From Rugalucina vietnamica (Eukaryota; Mollusca; Bivalvia; Lucinida; Lucinidae), in assembly GCA_964017185.1 (NCBI GenBank), contig OZ024873.1:46610760-46674759 (forward strand): a stretch of DNA of 64,000 nt, in the 5' to 3' direction. Position numbers and translations under genes: made by a program. Shown one piece after another: positions 22,760 to 33,450 of the stretch (position 1 is the first letter of the stretch; every line of letters begins with the position of its first letter). The notes beneath the pieces are model-generated. The model saw only the letters and a list, made by a program, of their open reading frames with translations, had not been told where the DNA came from and made no database searches.

Positions 22760-22872
22760 GAAGGAAAGCACAATGGCATAGATTTTATATTAATGACATT
22801 TATTTTACAATGAAGGTGATATTTATAGACAATCTACACCATGAACATTTTACATCGTTCAGTGAATATGAT

Positions 22873-22906
<34 letters not shown>

Positions 22907-23597
22907 CAAAACAAAAATCTCATTTATATTCATATATATGCAAATGAGGTAATTTGCATATTTGAACTCTATTTGTAATAACAATCATTTAGCTTCATTT
23001 TGGTATCATTATTGTTGTTCTATTATGCACAGGACCAAAGATATGAGCAATTTACTGTATGAACTTTCTAAACCAAACTGATAGGTAAGAACATACAAAG
23101 CCTTGAAATGTTCTATTCATGAACAGGCTAATTATCTTTTGTCAATTTATGATAATTTATGGTCTAGCAATATCAAAGCCACAGTTATCTATTTCATTTA
23201 ATATTTTACATCGTTCAGAAAATAATGTTTGTTTTTTTTTTCTCAATCTTTAGCCAAAAAAGTACTAACTCATTAATATTCATAAATATGCAAATAAGGT
23301 AATTTGCATATTGGAATTCTATTTGTAAGAACAATCATTTAGCTTCATTTTGGTATCAATATTGTTGTTCTATGATGAAAAGAACCTAAGGTATGAGCAA
23401 TTTACTACATGTACACCTTTCACAAGTGTCGGCCATTTTGTTTTTTGGCGGCCATCTTAAAAATGGCGAAATTTCAAGTGGCCAGGGATCAGAATTTAAT
23501 GTGTGTCATGTAAAGAACATATGGTGAAAATTTCATGCTTGTATCATCAACTGAAGTATTTCCTCAAAATCTCTCACTAAGCCGCTCCACTATAAAG
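22760..23597 (-). repeat. Right arm of the large inverted repeat
   Basis: Reverse-complement counterpart of 19349-20275, ending GCGGCTCCACTAT-like sequence where the left arm begins ATAGTGGAGC. A T-run of about 30 bases at 22876-22904 lies inside. With the left arm it brackets about 2.5 kb holding the dead reverse transcriptase. Confidence 0.8.
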
Positions 23598-24347
23598 CGT
23601 TTAATTAGCAATTAGGTGGTCGGTCAGTAGTTTATAAGACTTGACTGGACACACAGGCAGCTCATCTTCAATGGGCAGGGTTCCGGCACCCCATATGATT
23701 TTGCTTCGATTCTTCAAGATCACCAACTTTATGGATAAGATGCTTTTAGAGCCTAAAGTAGGTTGCTGTTACCGGTAGTGCATATGACGCTTCTTATCAT
23801 TAATTTTACACCGAAGCGTCTGACCACCCCGGTCAATCCAGTAAGGTTTAAGATAAAGAAAAATGTAATTCAAGTCTTTGATGGCGGCCTTAAGTGAAAA
23901 TTTGGATTCAATGTATTCTTAAACATAGACATTGACACCAAAAATCTAAAACTTAGACAATGCAGTGAAGTTTAAGATGACGATTTGTGATGGGTAGTCT
24001 TCGATAGCGGCCATCTTAAAAATGGCCGCCATTTTGTCCACCATTTTCAATTTTTGGCTGGACAACGATATTTTTCAAAAAAATTTGGTATTCGCCTTCA
24101 TGACAGCTTTGAGCCGTTCCAGCAGTGGCTCAATACGTTAACAATGGTTAAGTTGTTCGATCCACAAAAATCAAATTATAAATTATAACATCATTGAGTT
24201 TGTCCCATCATCTTATCAGTGAATTTGTTCGTCCGCACGTTCATGTAAATGTGTACAACAAATCTAAGATTTGATAAAGACTTGTTTATCAATAAAATTA
24301 CACTAATGAAATTATTTCAAATGATAATCAGCAAGGATAACATAAAT
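23598..24347. other. Intergenic DNA, nothing recognised
   Basis: Contains ATGGCGGCC/ATGGCCGCCATTTT words near 23880-24035 but no frame or structure that I can support. Confidence 0.35.
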
Positions 24348-24583
24348 TGAGCCGCCTTATGGGAAAACCAACAATTTGCATATGCGAAAACAAAGGCGCA
24401 GATCAGCTTCGCGGTAACCGCGAAGCTGATCAGCGCCTTTGTTTTCGCTACTCGGCTAGTACAATTCCTCTTCTACTTAAATCCAAACTTTCAAGCTTCT
24501 ATCCTGCTTCTGTGACTGTACAGCCTGGTTTGTGTCAGACCTGTTCAAAAACCACATTGTTGGTTTTCCCACGAGGCGGCTCA
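24348..24583. mobile_element. Fold-back MITE, TGAGCCGCC family, copy 3 (complete)
   Basis: A full copy: TGAGCCGCCTTATGGGAAAA at the left, ACGAGGCGGCTCA at the right, and an inner perfect hairpin GATCAGCTTCGCGGTAACC / CGCGAAGCTGATC with GCGAAAACAAAGGCGC. It lies about 140 bp upstream of the lectin-receptor start codon. Confidence 0.85.
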
Positions 24584-24720
24584 AATATGATTTTGTTCTA
24601 GGAAGTGATTATGAAAAATTGTTCAAATGGAAAAACAAGAAAAAACTGCTCTAGTGAATCGTAATCTTACAACAATACTATATTATCTAATTGAATAAAA
24701 ATGTTTGTTGGACTTTAACA

Positions 24721-27700
24721 ATGGATTGGTCTCCGAGGCTAAGTAGCCGATGCAGATACACTTTTATAATTTGGCTGTCGGTGGCATCTTTCCTTGTTAT
24801 AAGCCAAACAAACGCCGGTAAGTACACCTCTTTCGTACTCTTACCTAAAAAATATAGTCTTGCTTAACCGTTTCATACCCACCTTTAAAATAAGCAGTCA
24901 AAAGCAGTCAACGTGTGAGTTTAGTTTTATGCCAAGAGTGCAAATGGATAATTCTAATGTCATCTTACAATCATTAGAGGATCCGCTGAATCCAGGGCTT
25001 TAGCAAGCTCTGATTTCGATGCAAGCAGTTGAAATTTTGTATTTTTTTTTCTAGGGTAGGAGGGGATGCGCAAGGCATTTTCATTGTCTTTCGTAACTTA
25101 ATTTGCAGGCATTTAGTTGAAATGTTACTCGTAAATAATGTGTTAAGATATACTAAACTAAGAAATCTTCACTTCCGTAGAACAGCTGTTTTGATGAAAC
25201 GGCTTCTGTTGTGACATGTACACTAATATCGACCCTTCTTGTGATTGTCATAGCCACAACTGCAAACATCTTCTCATCGACATCAACTACAAGCACACCA
25301 GCTACACCACTAGCCCCCAGTCACAGTTCATCGTCTACCTGGAGTCCTATAACAACAGGTACGTGTAAGTTGCCCGTTAGAAAAATTAATACTACCTCTA
25401 ATGTCTCAGTCTTCGGATGAAAACGAAGCGGAAAAAGTTTAGGATTTGAGGGCGGCAGGAATAGTGATTGTACCAGTACCCTGTCAACAACCTTGTTTTA
25501 CTGATGGCTTTCCAGTTGATCCTGTGTCCGAGATTACATACATGTACAGTCTTGTGATTTCCCCCAGCCGACCCAGCCCCCTAATGCCAGTTCGCTGTGA
25601 TTCATACACGTAAATAAATGGTTATCTAATTGTACTTTAGTTATATATTTCAATATATTATAAGACAACTTTCAAGATCTTATTTCTAGACACACCCAAC
25701 GCCTGCCACAGCATACCCGGATGCCTACCAATCCGCAATTACAGTTCCTGTATCACCATCACACAGAACGTTGGTAACGCCAACTGGTTTACGTCGGCGT
25801 CAAGTTGTGAGGCTAGCGGCGGGCGGCTTGTATGGCTCTATGATACCAACATTACAGAATTCGCTAACAATGAGTTAGGAGCGATCAAAAATGTGAGCTG
25901 CCCTCCATGCATGTTTTTCTGGGTCGGTCTTCTACAACAGTCAATAGGAAATGATGATGTTTACTTCTGGAAAAGATCACACAATGGTAGGATTTTCATT
26001 ACTAAAACTTGCCTAGATGCAATATACACAATTTATCTGCTGTAGAAAGATATGAAAATTTCATTAAAATGATATTCTTAACATATTTTTGCTCAAAGCA
26101 ATGTTTGTGGGTACACGTTAAAACCGCTTAGCCGAGGCGGTTCTATTGAGTACCCACAATTAGTGTTTTGGAGCAAAAAAAATAGGGAATAAAAAAAACC
26201 CTCGTAAACCCCATTTTCACTATAAACATGTGATAAAGGAGTATTTTGGGCATGGACATGCTTACATGAAGTTCAGCCTGGGTATAGTAAAAAATAGTAT
26301 GTTGATAGTTCTTCATTCTTTAATATTGCAGCTTTAACGTACACGTAGATCTACTTACGTACATTTTTCATTTTTATTTTAGAAAATATCGACCAATGCG
26401 ACAATGTCGCCTCCGCATGTGCGAACTGCTCAGACACTGCCAATGAAACAGAGTGTGAGCTCCTAGGATGCTGCTTTAATCAAGGGAGTTGCAAATATCC
26501 AGGTATTGTATCAAAATACTTACTTTACCGTTCGACTTTGAGATACTGTCTGTTTGTACGGTGCAAAGTGACGTATCATTGGTCTCTGGACAGATGCCTA
26601 GATAAGGTGAGAAGATTAGATGCAATATAAACAATTTTTCCGCTGTAGAAAGAAATGAAAATTTCATTAATGATGATATTCTTAACATATTTTTGCTCAA
26701 AACATTGTTTGTGGGTACACGTTAGAACCGCTTAGCCGAGGCGGTTCTAATGAGTACCCACAATTAGTGTTTTGGAGCAAAAATAGGAAAAAAATGCCTC
26801 GTAAACCCCATTTTCACTATAAAAAGTGAGGTATAAACATGTGATAAAGGAGTATTTTGGGCATGGACATGTTTACATGAAGTTCAGTGGGTATAGCAAA
26901 AATTAGTATGTTGATAGTTCTTCATTCTTTAATATTGCAGCTTTAACGTACACGTAGATCTACTTAAATAACGTACATTTTTCATTTTTATTTTAGAAAA
27001 TATCGACCAATGCGACAATGTCGCCTCCGCATGTGCGAACTGCTCAGACACTGCCAATGAAACAGAGTGTGAGCTCCTAGGATGCTGCTTTAATCAAGGG
27101 AGTTGCAAATATCCAGGTATTGTATCAAAATACTTACTTTACCGTTCGACTTTGAGATACTGTCTGTTTGTACGGTGCAAAGTGACGTATCATTGGTCTC
27201 TGGACAGAAACAGCCAGGGTAGCGCGGTGGCGTAGTGGTAGAGCATCGAACACCGAAACGATAGGTCCTAGGTTCGATCCTCAATTGCCGGAACCCTGTT
27301 TAGTCATTCAGCAAGACATATTAACTCCACAGAGTTCTGGTTAAAAGCCAGGAATCGTTGGCTCCGTCCCGACATGACTGAAAAATTGTTGACTGGGTCG
27401 TTAAACCTATAGATACAAAGGAACAAACAGTCAGACTTCTGAATTCTAGTTCATGTGCATCAAAACAGTTGAAATAAATAGATGTTCTACTGTTTTCATT
27501 TCATTTTACAATTTAGTCCCTGTGTCAACATCCCATTTTTGCAGGAAATCTGACGAACGACCTCCAATATAAGTACAAGTTTGGTGGACAAAAATTGTCT
27601 TATTCAGACAAATATCGACATTGTGTGGGCCTGCAGGCAGGCTTGAACAACACATGGAAATTACGGACTGTCAAATGTTCCGGAGGCAATCTACCACAAA

Positions 27701-30700
27701 ACGGATACATTTGCGAATACAGTAAGTTTCAAGAAAGATAAAAGTTCTTAACATACAAGTAGTCAACAAAAAATAAAACAAATCAGACACATTATCCGAA
27801 CAATGACTCTGTATATATACATACTTAAAAAGGTACAAACACCCCCCTTTAAGCCATATGGCTTTTGGAAACAATGAATTTTAATTAGAATCTATCAACT
27901 TGTAATGAGTTGAACATGTCACCAACAGTGTATTGCAGTAGTTGATTTAATTTACTACTGTTTTAATAAGTTTTAAATTTTATTATTTTTTTTTACATGA
28001 TGCTGCAATGTCTCTGTGAATCACATAGTCTGCTAAAATGTTTTACATCTTTTTCATAGAGCATATCAAAAGTTAATATGTGTTTTGGTCTCTACAGTGC
28101 CATGAGGCAAGGTACACGTATAAGCTTTAAACTAGCCTTGTCTTATTTCGAAACTATTATCACATGGTGGCGTATGGTGTTTTTTGGTCAAATATTCCAC
28201 TAATGATTTTAAATTCGCAGATTGCAATGAGACGGCATCACCTCCAGGACCTTCCACGAGATCAGCCGGTCCAGTGACACACTCACCTCTGTTCTACCAA
28301 TCAGCATCCTCCAACTATATCACAACATTGAGGCCTCCGCCATCACAATCTCCCAGCACGGACAACCTAGCAACTACAACAAGACGTGAGTTTTCAAACA
28401 TTTTTCACCTTCGAACTTGAAATAAAACGGGATGTCATCTTTTCTATTTCTGAAGGCGCTGATGGCCTAGCATATGTGGTATAGACCGTTTGTAATATCG
28501 TTACAGTATTCAACTAGGTCATCTGAAGTGTGCAAGACTTGAAGAATTATCCCTTCATTAGGTTTCAAAATTGGCATGTTTAATCTCTTGCAGTTTTTTT
28601 AGATTGTAACTCGTTTTCCTAAATACAAAAACTCCCACATTCAAATACATTCCTCAGTACATTATGAACTGTTTCAGGATACCTTGGGTCGTCTACAGAC
28701 ACCAGCGAGAAGAAATCCATTTTATGGACAAGTAAACTTTACATAAGACATTTCTTTGAATATGGACAAGTAAACTTTACATAAGACATTTCTTTGAATA
28801 TGGACAAGTCAACTTTACATAAGACATTTCTTTGAATATGGACAAGTAAACTTTAAATAAGACATTTCGTTGAATATGGACAAGTAAGCTTAAATAAATG
28901 AATAAAAAGTACATTGCTTTTAATGCATGTATCTCCTGTTATCCTTTAAAGTGAAATCCCCCATTGTCGATTTTTTTAATTAGTTGGCTGCGTAGACAAA
29001 GCTACATTGAATTCAATCCTTTACACATTTGTATATCAAATTATTAAGTCGTTCCTATAACCAAAAGAACTTCTTCGATCCTCCCAATTATGTTTGACAA
29101 GAATTGGTGTTTGATTTTCTTCTTTTATTTTTATTATGGTCTGCTCTTTTAAATTTTCAGTTCCCTTCATCTCTTTACTTTCGATTTGTGCGGCACTGCT
29201 CCTTATCTGCTTGATTTGCATCATCGTAATCTGCAGACTGTGAGTACCATTGCAAAGATTATGTTGCAATATGCACTAATTTCTCACATCTGGTGGATAA
29301 ATCTTGAATAGTTCCAAAACGAGTATGCCAGCAATAGCCTCATTCCAGTTTTATTTTGTTTGTCAAAAGCCTGCAGTTGGCACTTCAACATATTCGTCTA
29401 TCATTTTACAGTTTTTTATGATTTTCTTTCCAGAATGCGAAGCACCCATGGCTATAGCTTCATTTATGTACGAAAACAATAAACATAAAGCCGAGTCAAT
29501 AAGATATACACTAATACGTTTCCTATACTTATGAATATTTGATATTTTAACATTTCAGCAAAAAGTCTTTGGGACGACGCAGTAAGCTTTACCCCGGGGC
29601 AATACCAGAGGACGATGAACATACCTATATGGACCTTGGAGACCAACCCATCAGGCCGCCTCCGCCTGTTGAGTTGAAGAGCATAGTAGGGTCATCCGAT
29701 AGTGAAACTAAGCTTACAGAGGCTAATGAAACGCTTAAAGGGATAAAATCATTCAAAGATAGAAAACGGTAACAATATATTTTACCTACTTCATTAACAT
29801 CATTGATTAATGAAAATTGGTTATGAAAGCATCAAGTGAAAAGTTTTTAAAATCATTTTGCGACTTGGAAACAGAAATAACTTACATTTGCCTTTTTAAT
29901 CCGACTATTAAGAGTCCTTGAGTCACTGGTGAGGGTTCATCACCTGAAATTGGACAATATGGCCATACTTCGTTTGAATGTTTTCACTGCTTCAGAAGTC
30001 TAGCCATTATATTATACTTATAAGAATAATAGCTAAAATAAGCATTCATGAACAATTTAATTGTGTGCCGGGTTGTTTGTCAGTTCGAAACTACTGAAAA
30101 CCAAAATTTAATATAGAGTTTTTTGTCATTTCAGCAAACCAGCGCCTCCTCTGCCGCAATCAACAGCACCTAGCAAACCACCAAGAATTAAAGAAGGTGA
30201 GTCGATTTGTTTTTATTTTGGAATCAACCGTTGTTAAGTTTGACTGAAATACTGGAATGTGGTGCGAATTTGAAACTATTTGCCCAGCTTGAAACAAACG
30301 AAGAAACAACATCGCATATAAAACAAGTGTATTTGTTAGCGTGTATAAAGGTATTAAGTTACTATCATATGCATGTAAAATTCAAAACAAACCAATCAAA
30401 ACACTAACTTTTCTCAATTTCTGAGATAGTTAAGATTTATTTTTCAATCAATTAAAACTTATTTTTTTTCTAAATTCGCAGGGATTGATCAACAAGTGGC
30501 CAAAGAAGTCACGTCAAAAACTAAGGAAGTGAAACGCCAGAGCTCGAGTCTGAAGAAGAAACCACCAAGTTATAATAACAGTGTTCCACTTGATCTAAGC
30601 GACGATGATGAAATTGGCCTCTATGAATCTTATGATCATAATGATGCACCCGATAGCAGTTACACCAATTCCATGATCGAAGAAGTGCTTACTGACACAA

Positions 30701-32490
30701 GAAATAAAAATAACACAGTGAAAGAAGATGATTTGAAAAACGAAACACAAACGCAAGCGGTTTTTGGTAGAGAAAATTCAAACAGACTTAGAAACGCACA
30801 GGGAAGTTTTATAGTTTCAGATGATGCACATCATGAAGGACTTGCCTTTACTGAGAGGCAGATTTCTAATTCGGGTCTACCTGAAATCGTGGTACAGTAC
30901 AACGCTACCAAAGAAGCAGAGAGCCCATTGGACCTGCAAGAATTACAGGCTTACGAAAACCAAGCGTTTGAGACAATTGAAGAAGATAGTATCCATACGG
31001 AAGATGAGAAAATCGCACAACTTCCTGGAAACAATGATAATGCAAGCGAGATCCGTAATAATGACGAGGAAAGCAACATAGGACATGATCGCAAAATCGA
31101 AATTGCAGAGCCTGAAATCCCACTTTATGAGGACGAGGATATACCGATTACGGTTTCTGAAATCAAGGATGAAGATGCTTTACCGCTATACGAAGATGCT
31201 GATGAAAATCCTGCACCGGATCCTCCGTTTTACGATGATAACTTTGTCCCTGATTCAACGACTGCAGTGAAAGTTACCATTGATTCATTACCAATCTACG
31301 ATTGTGCAGATGAAGTTCCAGAAACTGAAGAAATTAAGGGTAATACTATTGACTTACCTGTATACGAGCTTGCTGTTGAAACAAATAAAAATCAACCGAC
31401 TTACCCAAATCGAGCCTCAAACTCTATGCCATCATCTACTGTTGAACACAATGGCAATAACAAGAAAGAAGAACAACCCGATCCTACAAACCTAGATGAT
31501 TTGGGGCTATATGAAGATTACGAAATATCTAAGTTGCCCCTTGCGCCTCCACCGCCCATTCAACAAGGTTTGAATGACACTTTTCATGCAATGGATTCTA
31601 CGCAAGTCAGTATACTGGCTTTAAATACTGATAATGGGATTCTTGATCGTGGCCACAATAAAATGCCAAAAGGAGAACCTGGGAATATGTTGCCACCTGA
31701 GCCGCCAAAACGAACTGATTTAAATCCACAACAGCGTGATTCTTATGACAAAATTTTATTGGAACCGAGTGATACTAATGACAAAAATGATGTTTTGGAC
31801 AATTCTCCTTCTTTCGATTTTAATGGAAGTGCAATCAGCAAAGAACCTGCGAATATTGACTCTGTATTGCTTAACAGCTGTACTAACAAGGCTTATCAAG
31901 ATAGCCAAACTAAAACTCCAATGCTTTTAGACTTGTCTGATGAACAGGAGAGAAAATTTCGCTCAGGCAGTAAAATTGACGTTTTTGATGAGCCGGTCAT
32001 TTCACAATCGGATGCGTATTTTCTAGACATGAACGAAGCACCATCTGAAATTATCGATACATCTCCAGTAATTGGTGATGAAAAACTGGTCAATATAAAC
32101 ACGGATAGCAAAGTGGCTGCTAAAGCAAATAATTTGTCCGCACCTTCAGTGTTTGACAGTGGTTCGTTTGGGAATACGGCTGATGCTAGTTATGGAAACA
32201 TTCTTCCACACGCTAATCTTAGAAATGAAAAGGATAAACATATCCCAAATGTTACAACCGACCCAGCAGTCAATGAAGACTCTGTCGCTATTGGTGCTTT
32301 ATTGGATTTTGGTACTGAACATACTGCTCCAAATCCTAGACAGGCTGGTGCAAGCGTCCAACCCACAAAGCAGAATGGGGACATTCAGCAGTTATCTGAC
32401 ATTGTGCAAATAAACAGGATAGAAGATGACAGTGATATTTATGATATCCCACCTCCCAATTTTCCTCCCCCGGAACTTAAACTGAACTAG
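24721..32490 (+). CDS. Single-pass C-type-lectin/trefoil receptor with long tyrosine-rich tail
   Basis: Exons with consistent GT-AG sites and phases: 24721-24817, 25254-25358, 25690-25986, 26383-26502, 26997-27116, 27545-27721, 28221-28385, 28678-28731, 29161-29239, 29559-29768, 30135-30196, 30482-32490. Exon 1 encodes a signal peptide (RYTFIIWLSVASFLVISQ) and exon 2 a Ser/Thr-rich stalk. The next exon and 27545-27721 together form a C-type-lectin-like domain (CEASGGRLVWLYD, FFWVGLLQQ, WKLRTVKCSGG, GYICEY) without the EPN/WND calcium motifs. Between the two halves lie two identical 120-nt exons with six cysteines each (ECELLGCCFNQGSCKYP), trefoil-like. A Pro/Ser/Thr stalk follows, then one membrane helix (ISLLSICAALLLICLICIIV), a YMDL motif, a KPAPPLPQ proline motif and a tail of about 670 residues in the last exon with repeated LPxYE/D motifs. 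With one cassette exon the protein has 1124 residues. Inferred role: pattern-recognition or adhesion receptor signalling through SH2/SH3 proteins. Confidence 0.8.
26007..27208 (+). repeat. Tandem duplication carrying the trefoil-like cassette exon
   Basis: Two copies, about 26007-26600 and 26610-27208, period 614 bp. The 120-nt exon (26383-26502 and 26997-27116) is identical in both, while the introns differ by a few substitutions and small indels. Each copy has a hairpin GAACCGCTTAGCCGAGGC... upstream of the exon. Both exons are phase 1 at each end, so inclusion of none, one or both keeps the frame. Confidence 0.9.
27213..27420 (+). mobile_element. tRNA-derived SINE in receptor intron
   Basis: The head has an A-box (GGCGTAGTGGTAGAGC) and B-box (GGTTCGATCCT), followed by a body with GGCTCCGTCCCGACATGAC and TTGTTGACTGGGTCGTTAAA. 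It lies directly after the second trefoil-cassette copy. It is not a functional tRNA, because the cloverleaf stem pairing is absent. Confidence 0.75.
28723..28890 (+). repeat. 38-bp tandem repeat built on a splice donor
   Basis: Five starts of TATGGACAAGTAAAC, at 28723, 28761, 28799, 28837 and 28875. The first overlaps the end of exon 28678-28731, so the exon's donor (GGACAA|GTAAAC) has been copied four times downstream; one copy has GTCAAC instead. Using a downstream donor would add multiples of 38 nt and shift the frame. Confidence 0.85.
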
Positions 32491-33450
32491 ACAATGAGAC
32501 CATAATCTTTGTGACATTCTGGTGTTTGATTTTTTTATTCTGATTGGCTCAGCCGAGCATGAAAGAAAAAAAACACACACGAAAATTTAGCTACATAGCC
32601 AGTGCAATGTTTATATTCGTCTCTGTGAATTATCAATGGCAATAATTTATGGTGCTTAGAAACGTTAAAATGTCAATGTCTCTACAGAAAAAAATGTATC
32701 CCTGTTGAATTCAGCATGTAAAGGTTTTATAAGTTCATACATGTAACTTAGTCTGCTCAAAGACAAATACATTCGTCATATACTCTACGCAGGCACATAT
32801 TTATGAACGCTTGGTGAAGTTGGCAGTAAAGTCACTGCAAGAAGTCGTAAGTGTTTATCTTGAAACAAAGCTTAATGCTGTTTATGGTTATTGTTCTAAT
32901 TTGCATTTTAGCGTCACACATTCGCATGATCTGCTATTCCCAGCACATTGCTACAACATCGATCGAACTGTGTTTTATCAATTTATTGATCACTTTACGT
33001 AATTATAGTGTTGTGACGATATATAATAAAAGAATAGTTTAAAATTCCATTGATTTTTAAACATCTCAAATTACCATCAAAGAAACCTTCATGAAACATT
33101 AGAGTTCATAAGATATCGGTAAATTGCTAGTAACGACGGCTATAAGTGGACAAGGATACAGTCATAAGGAGTGCATTCTACAGTTGTACATTTTCTTCAG
33201 TTGTACATTATGCAGTGCTGGTATCGTGCAATATTAATGTCACGAGCCTGAGCAGGTTCAAACAATATGATGCAGATCCAACGGCAATGATCGGCTTAAA
33301 TCATAGTTCGAGAGTTTTGACAAACACACAAAGAACAATATTTAGATATGTTCCTGCGATGTAGTACTTAGTGTTTGTAATAACTTCAGACTTGTTTCAC
33401 AGGGATAAAGAAGAAACTCACAGGAATCAAACTATCGAATTACCATTTAA
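32491..33450. other. Intergenic region between receptor and multi-pass gene
   Basis: Likely the receptor 3' UTR, with a possible AATAAA at about 33025, followed by the 5' region of the multi-pass gene. Small frames here have no recognisable content. A possible acceptor (TTGTTTCACAG) lies just upstream of the next ATG at about 33401, so a non-coding first exon for the next gene is possible. Confidence 0.45.

Noticed and set aside
26476-27284. Two minus-strand frames ending in the same 40 residues
   Set aside because: Shadows produced by the tandem duplication of the receptor's trefoil exon and its flanking intron.
27225-27300. tRNA gene
   Set aside because: A- and B-boxes are present but acceptor and anticodon stems do not pair; the downstream body and shared tail words mark a SINE.
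30821-32413. Several frames of 60-86 residues overlapping the receptor tail exon
   Set aside because: They lie in other frames or on the other strand of a 2-kb exon with correct phase and tyrosine motifs; none has recognisable content.
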